From assembly GCF_030285665.1 (NCBI RefSeq), contig NZ_CP127295.1:806001-870000 (forward strand): DNA of 64,000 nt, read 5' to 3'. The stretch comes from Amycolatopsis mongoliensis (GTDB lineage: Bacteria > Actinomycetota > Actinomycetes > Mycobacteriales > Pseudonocardiaceae). Below the pieces are notes generated by a model. It did no database searches. It was given only the letters and a program-made list of their open reading frames with translations, and was not told the DNA's origin. Below are positions 21,489 to 40,177 of this stretch, piece by piece; the first letter of the stretch is position 1, and the number at the start of each line of letters is the position of its first letter. A program made the position numbers and the translations under genes.

Positions 21489-21540
21489 AGCCTAGTGCGG
21501 CGTTCGGGGAACCGGGGACCCCTGCCGGATCAGGGGTGGA

Positions 21541-21972
21541 TCACTCGCCGAGGCGCAGCCGGCGGTCCCGTTCGCGCGTGGACCACAGGCCGAGCACGAG
21601 CAGGCCGCCGCCGAGCGCCGGCCACAGCACCCACGGCCCGTCCCAGTGGCCGCTGACCAGTCCCAAGGTGAGGTAGACGGCGAGGTCGACGAGGTTGATG
21701 ACGCTCCACACCGCCAGCCCGACCCGCGGGGCGGCCGCCAGGATCGGCGGCACGACGGGCTCGGCGCTGCCGTCGACGGCGCTGCTCAGCTCCGCGAGCG
21801 TGGTGGCGGTCCGCACTCTGGCCAGGCGGACCTCGGCGTCGTCGCACCGGCCTTCGGAGCGGGCGTGGTCGATCCGCGTGACCGCGAGCTTGCGGTCGAG
21901 CTCGGTGGCCCGCGTACGCTCCGGCCACAGGAGCCGGCCGACGGCCTCCGCCACCGGCCTGTTCTCGATCAC
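21541..21972 (-). CDS. Membrane protein with DUF1707-like N-terminus and two helices
   Basis: A 143-residue protein. Residues about 20-70 (RKLAVTRIDHARSEGRCDDAEVRLARV) resemble a degenerate DUF1707 domain, a short helical module common in actinomycete membrane proteins. Two hydrophobic helices follow (about 82-105 and 112-132), the second within a stretch WDGPWVLWPALGGG that parallels the small protein at 21214-21444. The GTG at 21972 is chosen because GGAGGG lies upstream; a TTG at 21993 would overlap the operator. It is transcribed divergently from the TetR gene and shares operator O2 with it. Function is unknown; it is probably part of the same regulon as the exporter. Confidence 0.75.
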   Translation of the reverse strand: MIENRPVAEAVGRLLWPERTRATELDRKLAVTRIDHARSEGRCDDAEVRLARVRTATTLAELSSAVDGSAEPVVPPILAAAPRVGLAVWSVINLVDLAVYLTLGLVSGHWDGPWVLWPALGGGLLVLGLWSTRERDRRLRLGE

Positions 21973-21992
21973 GTCCGCTCGCCCTCCGCCCA

Positions 21993-22017
21993 AATCAGTG
22001 TAAGACTTTCACAGTTT
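21993..22017. promoter_or_regulatory. TetR operator O2 (divergent promoter of tetR and membrane gene)
   Basis: AATCAGTGTA, five bases, TTCACAGTTT: an imperfect version of operator O1 with the same arm length and spacing. It lies between the divergent membrane gene and the TetR gene, which suggests autoregulation. Confidence 0.7.
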
Positions 22018-22049
22018 ACTGCCGGAGCACTCGCCAGGGAAGACGCACC

Positions 22050-22790
22050 ATGCTGGACAGGGACACGACGCCGGAGCTGCCACCCGGGCTGGCGCTGGCG
22101 TGGGGAGCGACCCCGCCGCCGCGCCGCGGCCCCAAACCGGCGCACACGGTGGCGCAGATCGTCGCGGCGGCGGTGGAGCTCGCCGACGCCGACGGCGTCG
22201 CCAACGCCTCGCTCCCCAACATCGCCCACGAGGTGGGGGTCACGACGAACGCGCTTTATCGCTATGTCAGCTCCAAGGAAGAGCTGACGGTGCTGCTGGC
22301 CGACGCCGGCTGGGGGCCGCCGCCCGCGGGCTTGGCCTCGTCGGGCGACTGGCGCTCCGACGTCCGTGCCTGGACCCGGGCGGTCGTCGAGCGGCTGCTG
22401 GGACGCACGTGGCTGCTGGACCTTTCGATGCGCGGCGACCCGGTGACCCCGCACCGGCTGGCCTGGACGGAAGTGCTGCTGCGCGCGTGCTCGCTCGCCG
22501 GCGTCGGTGAGGAGCACCTGCTGGGGTGCGTGACGCTGGTGTCCGGGTTCGCCCACGCCACGGCCGTCCGGCTGGCCACCCCGACCACGCCCGCCGAGGC
22601 GTCGGCGGTGCGCGACCACCTCGCGCCCCGCCTGAGCCGCGCGGACTCGGCCGGGCTGGCGGCCCTGGTCTCCGCCGGCCGGTACCCGGCGACGGCGGAG
22701 GACCGCGAAACCTTCTTCACCACCGGCCTCGACCCGGTGCTCGCGGCGGTGGCGGGCCTGACCGGTCGTGAGTGGGAAACGGTGTTCTAA
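22050..22790 (+). CDS. TetR-family transcriptional regulator
   Basis: A 246-residue TetR-type regulator. The helix-turn-helix spans about 33-80 (IVAAAVELADADGVANASLPNIAHEVGVTTNALYRYVSSKEEL, with the LYRYV-xxKEEL signature), and a helical ligand-binding C-terminal domain follows. The long N-terminal arm (about 30 residues, rich in Pro and Arg) is typical of regulators that sit next to antibiotic exporters. ATG at 22050 has AGGGAAG upstream. Two matching operators (21464-21488 and 21993-22017) indicate control of the ABC operon and of itself; a pathway product may be the inducer. Oddly, the last eight codons (GREWETVF) and the stop are supplied by the palindromic element at 22765-22810, so the native C-terminus was probably altered. 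Confidence 0.93.
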   Translation: MLDRDTTPELPPGLALAWGATPPPRRGPKPAHTVAQIVAAAVELADADGVANASLPNIAHEVGVTTNALYRYVSSKEELTVLLADAGWGPPPAGLASSGDWRSDVRAWTRAVVERLLGRTWLLDLSMRGDPVTPHRLAWTEVLLRACSLAGVGEEHLLGCVTLVSGFAHATAVRLATPTTPAEASAVRDHLAPRLSRADSAGLAALVSAGRYPATAEDRETFFTTGLDPVLAAVAGLTGREWETVF

Positions 22791-22810
22791 CACTGTTTCC
22801 CACTCACGAC
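22765..22810. repeat. 46-bp palindromic element, copy 2 (overlaps the tetR 3' end)
   Basis: Twenty-two-base arms (one mismatch) around CT; symmetry extends to 22762-22813. The TAA of the TetR gene lies at its centre. It separates two convergent genes and so may also serve as a bidirectional terminator. The two bases CG flank it on both sides. Confidence 0.9.
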
Positions 22811-22823
22811 CGGCCGCGGCACG

Positions 22824-33773
<10,950 letters not shown>

Positions 33774-34153
33774 GAGTCCTCTTTCCTTCCACGTCGGCTG
33801 CGCTGGAAACGGGATCGAGCCCCCACAGCAATGGATCCGACGATACGAGCGCGCCGCGGGCGCACCCACCCCTAACGGCCCCATGACGTGGGAATTCCGC
33901 CCCTAATGCGGTGTCCGGGAAATTCGCCCGCCGGGCCGGGTGCGCTGCCACAGCGGGACCGAATCCGGGATCCCGGTAGCGCCACCGGTCACCGCGCCCC
34001 CAACCCGGGCGTTCACACCCCCGCCAAGGTCCGCTTTAGACGGTCTTTAGGGGTTGTCGGCCCTGGTCGGCGAATGTCAGATTCCCGGAAGACACTTCCG
34101 ATCGTGATGCCGTGCGACGGCACTTCCATCAGCACCAAGACTGGGGATCCGGT
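33774..34153. promoter_or_regulatory. Divergent regulatory region between PKS VI and the sugar operon
   Basis: 380 bp without a convincing gene, separating the two divergent transcription units. It holds three TAGGGG-type boxes: 33865-33883 and 33899-33911 pointing toward PKS VI, and 34046-34056 (TTTAGGGGTTG) pointing toward the deacetylase gene. A 12-base palindrome CCGGGATCCCGG also lies near 33970. Promoters for both directions are expected here; exact hexamers were not assigned. Confidence 0.6.
33865..33883 (-). promoter_or_regulatory. TAGGGG box upstream of PKS VI, identical to the PKS III box
   Basis: The minus strand reads TGGGGCCGTTAGGGGTGGG, 19 of 19 identical to 16774-16792, and lies 92 bp upstream of the PKS VI GTG. 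Identity outside coding sequence at two PKS units points to a shared control site. Confidence 0.6.
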
Positions 34154-34837
34154 ATGCACAGGAAAATTAGCAAGCTGCTGGTCGTGGGGGCGCACGGCGA
34201 CGACGAGACGCTGGGCGCGGGCGGCACCATCGCCCGGCTCGCCGACGAGGGCGTGACGATCGCGCTCTGCATCCTGACCAACGACGACGGCTCGCGCTCG
34301 GCGAACGGCACCGGCGTCGTCAACCGCACCGGTGCGATCGAGCTGGCCGCGAAGACGCTGGGCATCGAACGCGTGCGCATCCACGAGTTCGGCGACAACC
34401 GGCTCGACACGGTCAGCCACCTCGAGCTCAACCGCGTGGTGGAGCACGAGGTCCGGGACTTCGAGCCCGACACGATCCTCACCACGAGCATGTGCGACCT
34501 GAGCACCGACCACGCGCTGGTCAGCCGCGCCGCCCGGGTGGCGGGCCGGCCGGGCAAGGGCAGCGTGCAGGAGGTCCGGACCTTCGAGATCCGCTCGGCG
34601 ACCGACGTCGGCGAGGCGTCCGGGCTGCCGGTCACCTTCCGCCCCAACTGCTGGCAGCGCCTCGAGGAGAGCCACCTCGAGCGCAAGATCGAGGCGCTGC
34701 GCGCGTACGGCAAGGAACTCGAGCCCTGGCCCCACCCGCGCAGCGAGCGAGGCGTCCGTGCCCTCGCCGAATACCGCGGCTCGCAGGTCTCCACCGAGCT
34801 CGCCGAAGCTTTCGAAATCGTCCGGGTCGTGCACTGA
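34154..34837 (+). CDS. PIG-L/LmbE-family N-acetyl-sugar deacetylase
   Basis: A 227-residue protein of the zinc-dependent PIG-L deacetylase family. The metal site AHGDDETLGAGGT (about 11-23) is a variant of the family AHPDDE. A second metal ligand is probably in STDHALVSR, and the C-terminus has the PHPRSERGVRALAEYRG block of sugar-active members. Such enzymes remove acetyl from GlcNAc-type sugars, free or carried by an acceptor. It is the first gene of a three-gene sugar operon (next start 34 bp downstream). ATG at 34154 has GGGGA upstream. I infer that it makes an amino sugar by deacetylation; deacetylation of a starter or another acyl amine remains possible. Confidence 0.85.
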   Translation: MHRKISKLLVVGAHGDDETLGAGGTIARLADEGVTIALCILTNDDGSRSANGTGVVNRTGAIELAAKTLGIERVRIHEFGDNRLDTVSHLELNRVVEHEVRDFEPDTILTTSMCDLSTDHALVSRAARVAGRPGKGSVQEVRTFEIRSATDVGEASGLPVTFRPNCWQRLEESHLERKIEALRAYGKELEPWPHPRSERGVRALAEYRGSQVSTELAEAFEIVRVVH

Positions 34838-34870
34838 CCCTTCCACCGTGCAAGAGACGGGTGAACCGCA

Positions 34871-36160
34871 ATGACGAGTACTGTCGCTGAACACGAAGTC
34901 TTGGCCGAGCTGAACGAACTGACCTCCGTGGCGGTCATCGGGATGGGGTACGTCGGCCTGCCCACCGCGCTCGGCCTGCACGAGAGCGGGGTCGGCATCA
35001 TCGGCATCGACCTCTCGCAGAACCGCCTCGACGCGATCCGCGCCGGCGAGGTCGACCTGATCGAGGCCGACCACCGCCGGCTGGAGAAAGCCGTGCACCA
35101 GGAGGACTTCCAGCTCACCGCCGACCTGGCGCGGATGGCCGAGGCCGACGCGGTGCTGGTGTGCGTGCCCACCGGCCTGGACGAGTACCTGATGCCCGAC
35201 CTCGGCCCGCTGGAAAGCGCCTGCGCGGCCGTGCTCGCGCACGCCCGGGCCGGCCAGACGGTGATCCTGACCTCCACCAGCTACGTCGGCACCGCCGCGC
35301 GGATGCTGGTGAAGCCGTTGACCGCCAAGGGGTTCAAGATCGGCCGCGACATCTTCGTCGCGTCCAGCCCCGAGCGCATCGACCCCGGCAACGTCACGCA
35401 CACGCAGCAGGAGACCCCGCGCGTCCTGGGCGGCGTGACGCCGGCGTGCACCGCGATGGCGCAGCGCGTGATCACCCTGCTGACCCCGCAGGTGCACTGC
35501 GTCAGCTCCGCGGAGGCGGCCGAGCTGACGAAGCTCTACGAGAACACCTTCCGCGCGGTGAACATCGCGCTGGCCAACGAGTTCGCGGAGATCAGCGACG
35601 GCTTCTCGATCGACCCGATCGAGGTGATCGACGCGGCCGCGAGCAAGCCCTACGGCTTCATGGCCTTCCACCCCGGCCCGGGCGTCGGCGGTCACTGCAT
35701 CCCGTGCGACCCCCACTACCTGCTCTGGCAGCTGCGCGCCACCCAGCACAACGCGCCGCTCGTCACGCAGGCCATGCACGCCATCGCCGAACGCCCCAAG
35801 CAGGTCGTCGACCGCGTCGCCGGCACGTTGTCCCGCAACGGGAAGGGCCTGGCGGGCACCCGGGTGCTGGTGGTCGGCGTGACGTACAAGCCCGGCGTCC
35901 AGGACGTCCGGTCGTCGTCGGCCCTGGACATCATCGACCTGCTGACGGCGAAGGGCGCGAAGGTCGGCTACCACGACCCGCTGGTGCCGACCATCCGCGT
36001 CACGGGCGGTCAGCTGGACAACGTCGTCGAGCCGGACGGCGACTGGGACGTCGCGCTGATCCACACCGTCCAGCCCGGCCACGGGTACGACTGGCTCGGG
36101 CGGTGCCCGCTCGTCATCGACGCCACCTACCGATTCGACCCCGCGCTCTTCGCGAACTGA
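34871..36160 (+). CDS. NDP-sugar 6-dehydrogenase (UDP-Glc/UDP-GlcNAc dehydrogenase family)
   Basis: A 429-residue enzyme with all three domains of the UDP-glucose/GDP-mannose dehydrogenase family. It has an N-terminal NAD site GMGYVGLPTALGL (about 22-34), a central dimerisation domain, and the catalytic cysteine Cys276 in GVGGHCIPCDP. A C-terminal UDP-binding domain follows, with GVTYKPGVQDVRSSSALDI. The reaction is a two-step oxidation of C6 from alcohol to acid using NAD. The overall form is closer to WecC/WbpA-type (N-acetylhexosamine) enzymes than to the classic UDP-glucose enzyme, and a deacetylase lies just upstream, so UDP-GlcNAc is a plausible substrate. The sequence alone does not settle it. 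Confidence 0.9.
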   Translation: MTSTVAEHEVLAELNELTSVAVIGMGYVGLPTALGLHESGVGIIGIDLSQNRLDAIRAGEVDLIEADHRRLEKAVHQEDFQLTADLARMAEADAVLVCVPTGLDEYLMPDLGPLESACAAVLAHARAGQTVILTSTSYVGTAARMLVKPLTAKGFKIGRDIFVASSPERIDPGNVTHTQQETPRVLGGVTPACTAMAQRVITLLTPQVHCVSSAEAAELTKLYENTFRAVNIALANEFAEISDGFSIDPIEVIDAAASKPYGFMAFHPGPGVGGHCIPCDPHYLLWQLRATQHNAPLVTQAMHAIAERPKQVVDRVAGTLSRNGKGLAGTRVLVVGVTYKPGVQDVRSSSALDIIDLLTAKGAKVGYHDPLVPTIRVTGGQLDNVVEPDGDWDVALIHTVQPGHGYDWLGRCPLVIDATYRFDPALFAN

Positions 36161-36180
36161 TTCTTCCGGGGGTTCCGGGT

Positions 36181-36212
36181 GGCGGAGCCCCCGCCCTGGG
36201 GCGAAGCCCCGG
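36181..36212 (+). other. Twin hairpins in the dehydrogenase-epimerase gap
   Basis: Two adjacent stems, 36181-36195 (GGCGG/CCGCC) and 36196-36212 (CTGGGGC-GAA-GCCCCGG), lie in the 75-bp gap. They may stabilise or attenuate the operon transcript; nothing more can be said. Confidence 0.4.
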
Positions 36213-36235
36213 ACAACACTGAGAGGACACCCGAC

Positions 36236-37198
36236 GTGCGTTACCTCATCACCGGCGGCGCCGGCTTCATCGGCTCCCACCTGACCGAGCACCTCCTGGA
36301 GCGCGGCCACGAGGTCGTCGCGCTCGACAACCTCAGCACCGGCACGCTGGACAACCTCGCCGGGGTCCGGGAGCACCCGGGCTTCCGCTTCGTGCGCGGC
36401 TCGGTGACCGACTCGGCGGCGGTCGAGGCGTGCATGGCCGGCGTCGACGCGGTCTTCCACCTCGCCGCCGCGGTCGGCGTCTTCACCATCCTCGACAAGA
36501 CCCTGGAAAGCCTCCGCACCAACCTGCACGGCGCGGAGACGATGCTGGACGCGGCGCTGCGGCACGACGTGCCGATCCTGGTCGCGTCCACGAGCGAGAT
36601 CTACGGCAAGAACACCGCCGACGGGCTCACCGAGGACGCCGACCGGATCATCGGCTCGCCCCTGAAGAACCGCTGGTCCTACGCCGAGGCGAAGGCACTG
36701 GACGAGACGTTCGCCTACCTGTACGCGGTCGAGCACGGCCTGCGCACGGTGATCGTCCGCCCGTTCAACACGGTCGGCCCCCGCCAGACGGGCCGCTACG
36801 GCATGGTCGTCCCGCGGTTCGTGAAGCAGGCGCTGGCGGGCGAGCCGATCACGGTCTTCGGCGACGGCCAGCAGACGCGCTGCTTCTGCCACGTCCACGA
36901 CGTCGTGCCGGCGCTGGTGGCGTTGCTGTCCGACGAAACGGCGTACAGCAAGGTGTTCAACCTGGGCAGCACCGAGCAGACGACGATCGCCCAGCTCGCC
37001 GAGCGCGTGATTTCGGCGACGGGTTCGTCGAGCACGATCGCGAAGGTGCCGTACGAGGAGGCCTACGGCGACGGGTACGAGGACATGCAGCGCCGGATCC
37101 CGGACTGCACGAGGGCGCTCGAGCAGATCGGGTTCGCCCCGAGCAGGACGCTGGACGACATCATCGCGGCGGTCGTCGCGGACCAGCAAGGTTCCTGA
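36236..37198 (+). CDS. NAD-dependent SDR epimerase/decarboxylase (UDP-uronate decarboxylase-like)
   Basis: A 320-residue extended short-chain dehydrogenase. The NAD motif GGAGFIGSH starts at residue 7, the catalytic triad lies in ASTSEIYG and WSYAEAKALDE (Tyr-xxx-Lys), and the C-terminal half has VRPFNTVGPRQTGRYGMVVPRF. This pattern occurs in nucleotide-sugar 4-epimerases and in UDP-glucuronate decarboxylases such as CalS9 of calicheamicin biosynthesis. Following a 6-dehydrogenase, it would either decarboxylate the uronic acid to a pentose (xylose or xylosamine type) or epimerise it at C4. GTG at 36236 is preferred because GAGAGGAC precedes it; an upstream in-frame GTG at 36179 would translate the hairpins. 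Confidence 0.88.
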   Translation: MRYLITGGAGFIGSHLTEHLLERGHEVVALDNLSTGTLDNLAGVREHPGFRFVRGSVTDSAAVEACMAGVDAVFHLAAAVGVFTILDKTLESLRTNLHGAETMLDAALRHDVPILVASTSEIYGKNTADGLTEDADRIIGSPLKNRWSYAEAKALDETFAYLYAVEHGLRTVIVRPFNTVGPRQTGRYGMVVPRFVKQALAGEPITVFGDGQQTRCFCHVHDVVPALVALLSDETAYSKVFNLGSTEQTTIAQLAERVISATGSSSTIAKVPYEEAYGDGYEDMQRRIPDCTRALEQIGFAPSRTLDDIIAAVVADQQGS

Positions 37199-37210
37199 GC
37201 TGACGCCCAC

Positions 37211-37251
37211 GAGGGGCACCCTGGTGGCTCTCGAGCCACGGGGTGCCCCTC
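37211..37251. terminator. Bidirectional terminator hairpin
   Basis: GAGGGGCACC...GGTGCCCCTC arms of about 19-20 bases with one bulge and a mismatch, placed between the convergent epimerase gene and the small LuxR-like gene. The last two bases overlap that gene's stop codon. Confidence 0.8.
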
Positions 37252-37423
37252 AGTGCGTTGCGCTGCCGGCGGGACCGAGCTTGCGGTACACCGTCTCCAA
37301 GACCACCGTCGCGTCTTCGGGACGCACCCCCAGCGCTTCCGCGACCGCCTCGATCCCCGGCGCCGCCAAGGCGAGCTCCGCCACCCGCACCTCCACCTCG
37401 GTCAGCAGCGCGCGCCCGCTCAC
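37250..37423 (-). CDS. 57-residue degenerate LuxR helix-turn-helix fragment
   Basis: This frame starts with GTG overlapping the TGA of the LAL regulator by four bases (GTGA) and ends TGA inside the terminator hairpin. Residues 7-52 align without gaps to the C-terminal LuxR HTH of the upstream regulator: LTEVEVRVAELAL against LSEAELRVAELAV, and ETVYRKLGPAGSA against TRVYRKLGVAGRA. The DNA-recognition segment, which in the parent reads NRQIAETLYITVSTVEQHL, is here EAVAEALGVRPEDATVVL and has lost the usual polar residues. It looks like a duplicated, diverged HTH, either a remnant or a small modulator that heterodimerises with the parent. Translational coupling and an undamaged frame favour expression. 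Confidence 0.65.
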   Translation of the reverse strand: MSGRALLTEVEVRVAELALAAPGIEAVAEALGVRPEDATVVLETVYRKLGPAGSATH

Positions 37424-40014
37424 TGCCCGCCCTCGGCCCCGGCGAACTCGCCCGCCAGCGCGGCCCGGCCGGCGACGCCCAGCTTGCGGTACACGCGGGT
37501 CAGGTGCTGCTCCACCGTGCTCACCGTGATGTACAGCGTCTCCGCGATCTGCCGGTTCGTCCGGCCCTCCACCGCCAGTTCGGCGACTCTCAGCTCCGCC
37601 TCGCTCAGCGCGGATGCCGACGGCGACGCCGGTTCCGGGCGCGCAACCTGCCGCGTCGCGGCGGGAGGCCTCGGCGCCTGCCTTCCCTGGCGCGGCAGGT
37701 GCACCGGCCGCACCAGGCTGCCGCCGGCGCGTTCCGCGCGCTGGCTCAGGTGGTTGATCGTGCGCATCGTCTTCGCCAGCTCCAGCCGGTCGCCGGACGC
37801 CCGGAACGCCTCCGCCGCCCGGTTCAGCAGCCCCGGGCGCGCCGCCGCGTCACCGGCGAGCGCCAGCACGCGCAGGGCGGACCCGCGCGAGTACGCGTCG
37901 CCCGGCCCCGCCAGGGACTGCTTGGCCAGTTCGACGGCGACGGCCGTGTTGCCCAGCCCGAGGTTCGCCTCCGCGAGGTCGGCCTGCCACGGCAGGACCG
38001 CCGGGAGCTCCAGCTCCTGCTCGTGCAGGATCCGCCGGCACTGCTGCAGATCGCTCACGGCCGCGAGGCCGCGGTTGGTCGCCAGGTGGAAGTGCCCGCG
38101 CGCCCGCAGGTACCGGACGCCGCCCAGGGTCCCCCACGCCGCGTCCGGCAGCGGGTGCCGCAGCACCGCCGCCGCGTCCTTGAACGCCCCGGACGCGGTG
38201 TGCGCGATCAGCAGCGTCGCCAGCGGGTAGCTGATCGCGACGCCCCAGTTCGGCGCGTCCAGCGCGGCCAGCGCCCGGTTCCCGAGGTCGACGGCACCCG
38301 TGACGTCGCCCCGGCGCAGCAGCAGGCTCGCGCGGATCGCGTCGAGCATCGCCTTCCACGTGATCGCGCCCCGGTACTCGGCTTCCTCGCTGAGCGATGT
38401 GCACCAGCCTTCCGCGCGGTCGGCCCGGTCGTCCTGGGCCAGCGCGAGGATCGCCGTGGCCAGCGCTTCCAGCGAGGTGTCCGAAAGCCGGCAGTTCTGC
38501 AGGATCCGCTCCGCGCACGCCGAAGTCGTCTCGGTGCCGCCGGTGCGCCACACCGCGGCCAGGGAGTTCGCCGTGTGCAGCCAGGGATCGGCCGGGTCGG
38601 CCGTCGTCGTCGAGACGCCGTAGTGCCAGTAGCCGGCGAGGATGAGCTCCGCCGAGGTGCGCGGGTCCAGCGGTTCGACGTCGTGCTCGAGCGCGGCGAA
38701 CGAGCGCTCGAAGGTGTCCCGGTCACCCAGCCACAGCGACTGCCGCGCGAGCCCGATCCGGTCGGAGGCGTCCAGCGAACCCGCCTCGCGCAACGATCTC
38801 AGGTGCGGTGCGGCGGCGGCCGGGTTGACGCGCCAGGTGATCTTGGCGAGCAGCTGCGAGATCGTCTGCTGCTCCCACCGCGCCTTCGCGACCGACGCGG
38901 CGAGCTTCAGGCAGCGGGTGGCGAAGTCGATGTCGTCGCCGAGCATCACCTGCTCCGCCGCCGCGACCAGCACCGGCAGCGCCCAGTCGGCCTCCGCCTC
39001 CCCCGCGGCGACCAGGTGCCGGGCGACTTCGGCGGGGCTGAGCCCGCGGGCGTGCTTCACCTCGGCGGCCCGCACGTGCAGCCGGACCTTCTCCGACCCG
39101 CGCAGCCCGCCCACCACCGCGGCGACGGCCGGCGGCCGGAACCGGAGGCCCGCGACCAGGCCCGCGTCGGCGAGCCGGCCGGTGGACGCCTCCGCCTCCA
39201 GCGGGTCGACCCCGGCGACGATGGCCACGGCCTCGGTGGTGACGTCGCTGTCCAGCACCGCGATCGCGGTCGCCACCTCCCGCAGCGGCGAGCCGTAGCG
39301 GTGCAGCAGCCGCTGCACGGCCTCGGCGTACGCCGTGCCGGTGTCCGCGCTGCCGCGGTGGGCGTCGACCAGCGCCCTGACCAGCAGCGGGTTCCCCGCG
39401 CTCAGCTCGTGGATCTGCTCCGGCAGCCCGGCACCGGCGGCCGGCACCAGCTCCGCGATGGCCTGGACCGACCACGGCGTCAGCTCCACGTGCCGGTGCG
39501 GCAGCGAGGTGAACGGCGAATCCGCGTACGCCCCGTCGGCGTGGCTGAGGACCAGCAGCAGCGCCGCGGACGGCGCCCGCCGCTGCAGGCGCAGCAGGAG
39601 CCGCGCCGAGGTCTCGTCCACGTGGTGGACGTCGTCGACGGCCACCAGCACCGCGCGTTCGCGGGCCAGCCGGTGCACCGCGCTGCACAGCTCGGCGATC
39701 CGTTCGTCGACGTCGCCGCCGGCCGGGCACCCGGTCAGCGACGGCGGCAGCAGCGGGCTCGCCAGCAGCTGGTCGATCACCCCGCCGTCCACGTCCCGCT
39801 CGTCGGCGGCACCGGCCGCGGTCAGCGTGACGATGCCCAGTTCCTTGGCCCGCACCACCACCTGGTGCTGCAGGTGTGTCTTCCCGCTGGCCGGCCCCCC
39901 GCCGACCAGCACCGTCTCTCCCACGCCGGCGTCGCATTCGATCAGCAGGTCCTCGAGAAAAGCCAAGGCCCCCTGCGGATTCTCACGGCGGTTCTGCCCC
40001 CAGATCGCGCCCAT
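37420..40014 (-). CDS. Large LuxR-family (LAL) transcriptional activator
   Basis: An 864-residue LAL regulator. The N-terminal ATPase has Walker A GGGPASGKT (38-46) and a Walker B-like AVLVAVDDVHHVD. A long helical, TPR-like middle section and a LuxR HTH at about 800-850 (LSEAELRVAELAVEGRTNRQIAETLYITVSTVEQHLTRVYRKLG) follow. Regulators of this type, such as PikD, activate macrolide and polyene PKS clusters. ATG at 40014 has GAGGAG seven bases upstream and is preferred over upstream starts that would run into the divergent promoter. It is the only cluster-type activator visible, so the TAGGGG boxes are its best candidate targets. Confidence 0.93.
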   Translation of the reverse strand: MGAIWGQNRRENPQGALAFLEDLLIECDAGVGETVLVGGGPASGKTHLQHQVVVRAKELGIVTLTAAGAADERDVDGGVIDQLLASPLLPPSLTGCPAGGDVDERIAELCSAVHRLARERAVLVAVDDVHHVDETSARLLLRLQRRAPSAALLLVLSHADGAYADSPFTSLPHRHVELTPWSVQAIAELVPAAGAGLPEQIHELSAGNPLLVRALVDAHRGSADTGTAYAEAVQRLLHRYGSPLREVATAIAVLDSDVTTEAVAIVAGVDPLEAEASTGRLADAGLVAGLRFRPPAVAAVVGGLRGSEKVRLHVRAAEVKHARGLSPAEVARHLVAAGEAEADWALPVLVAAAEQVMLGDDIDFATRCLKLAASVAKARWEQQTISQLLAKITWRVNPAAAAPHLRSLREAGSLDASDRIGLARQSLWLGDRDTFERSFAALEHDVEPLDPRTSAELILAGYWHYGVSTTTADPADPWLHTANSLAAVWRTGGTETTSACAERILQNCRLSDTSLEALATAILALAQDDRADRAEGWCTSLSEEAEYRGAITWKAMLDAIRASLLLRRGDVTGAVDLGNRALAALDAPNWGVAISYPLATLLIAHTASGAFKDAAAVLRHPLPDAAWGTLGGVRYLRARGHFHLATNRGLAAVSDLQQCRRILHEQELELPAVLPWQADLAEANLGLGNTAVAVELAKQSLAGPGDAYSRGSALRVLALAGDAAARPGLLNRAAEAFRASGDRLELAKTMRTINHLSQRAERAGGSLVRPVHLPRQGRQAPRPPAATRQVARPEPASPSASALSEAELRVAELAVEGRTNRQIAETLYITVSTVEQHLTRVYRKLGVAGRAALAGEFAGAEGGQ

Positions 40015-40177
40015 CGCAAGCTCCTCGAAGCAGGCGGTTGTCTTCCTGCCCCCACGACGTTCGCAGCAGGCGCCTAAGCAGGGCCAACCGCGATCTAAAG
40101 TCACCCAACGGAGTGAATCGGACACAGTTTCGCTAGGGGTTGCCAGTGCGGGGAAGGCCCCGAACACTTCGGAAACT
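40015..40177. promoter_or_regulatory. Divergent promoter region, LAL regulator and type II thioesterase
   Basis: 163 bp between divergent starts. It carries a TAGGGG box at 40132-40144 (GCTAGGGGTTGCC) about 40 bp upstream of the thioesterase start, and a comparatively AT-rich stretch (ATCTAAAG, GGACACAGTTTCG). It probably contains both promoters; the closeness of the box to the thioesterase start differs from other copies. Confidence 0.5.

Noticed and set aside
36179..36235. Upstream GTG start for the SDR gene at 36179
   Set aside because: It would add 19 residues (AEPPPWGEAPDNTERTPD...) encoded by the twin hairpins and displace the NAD motif from the N-terminus; the GTG at 36236 has a proper RBS.
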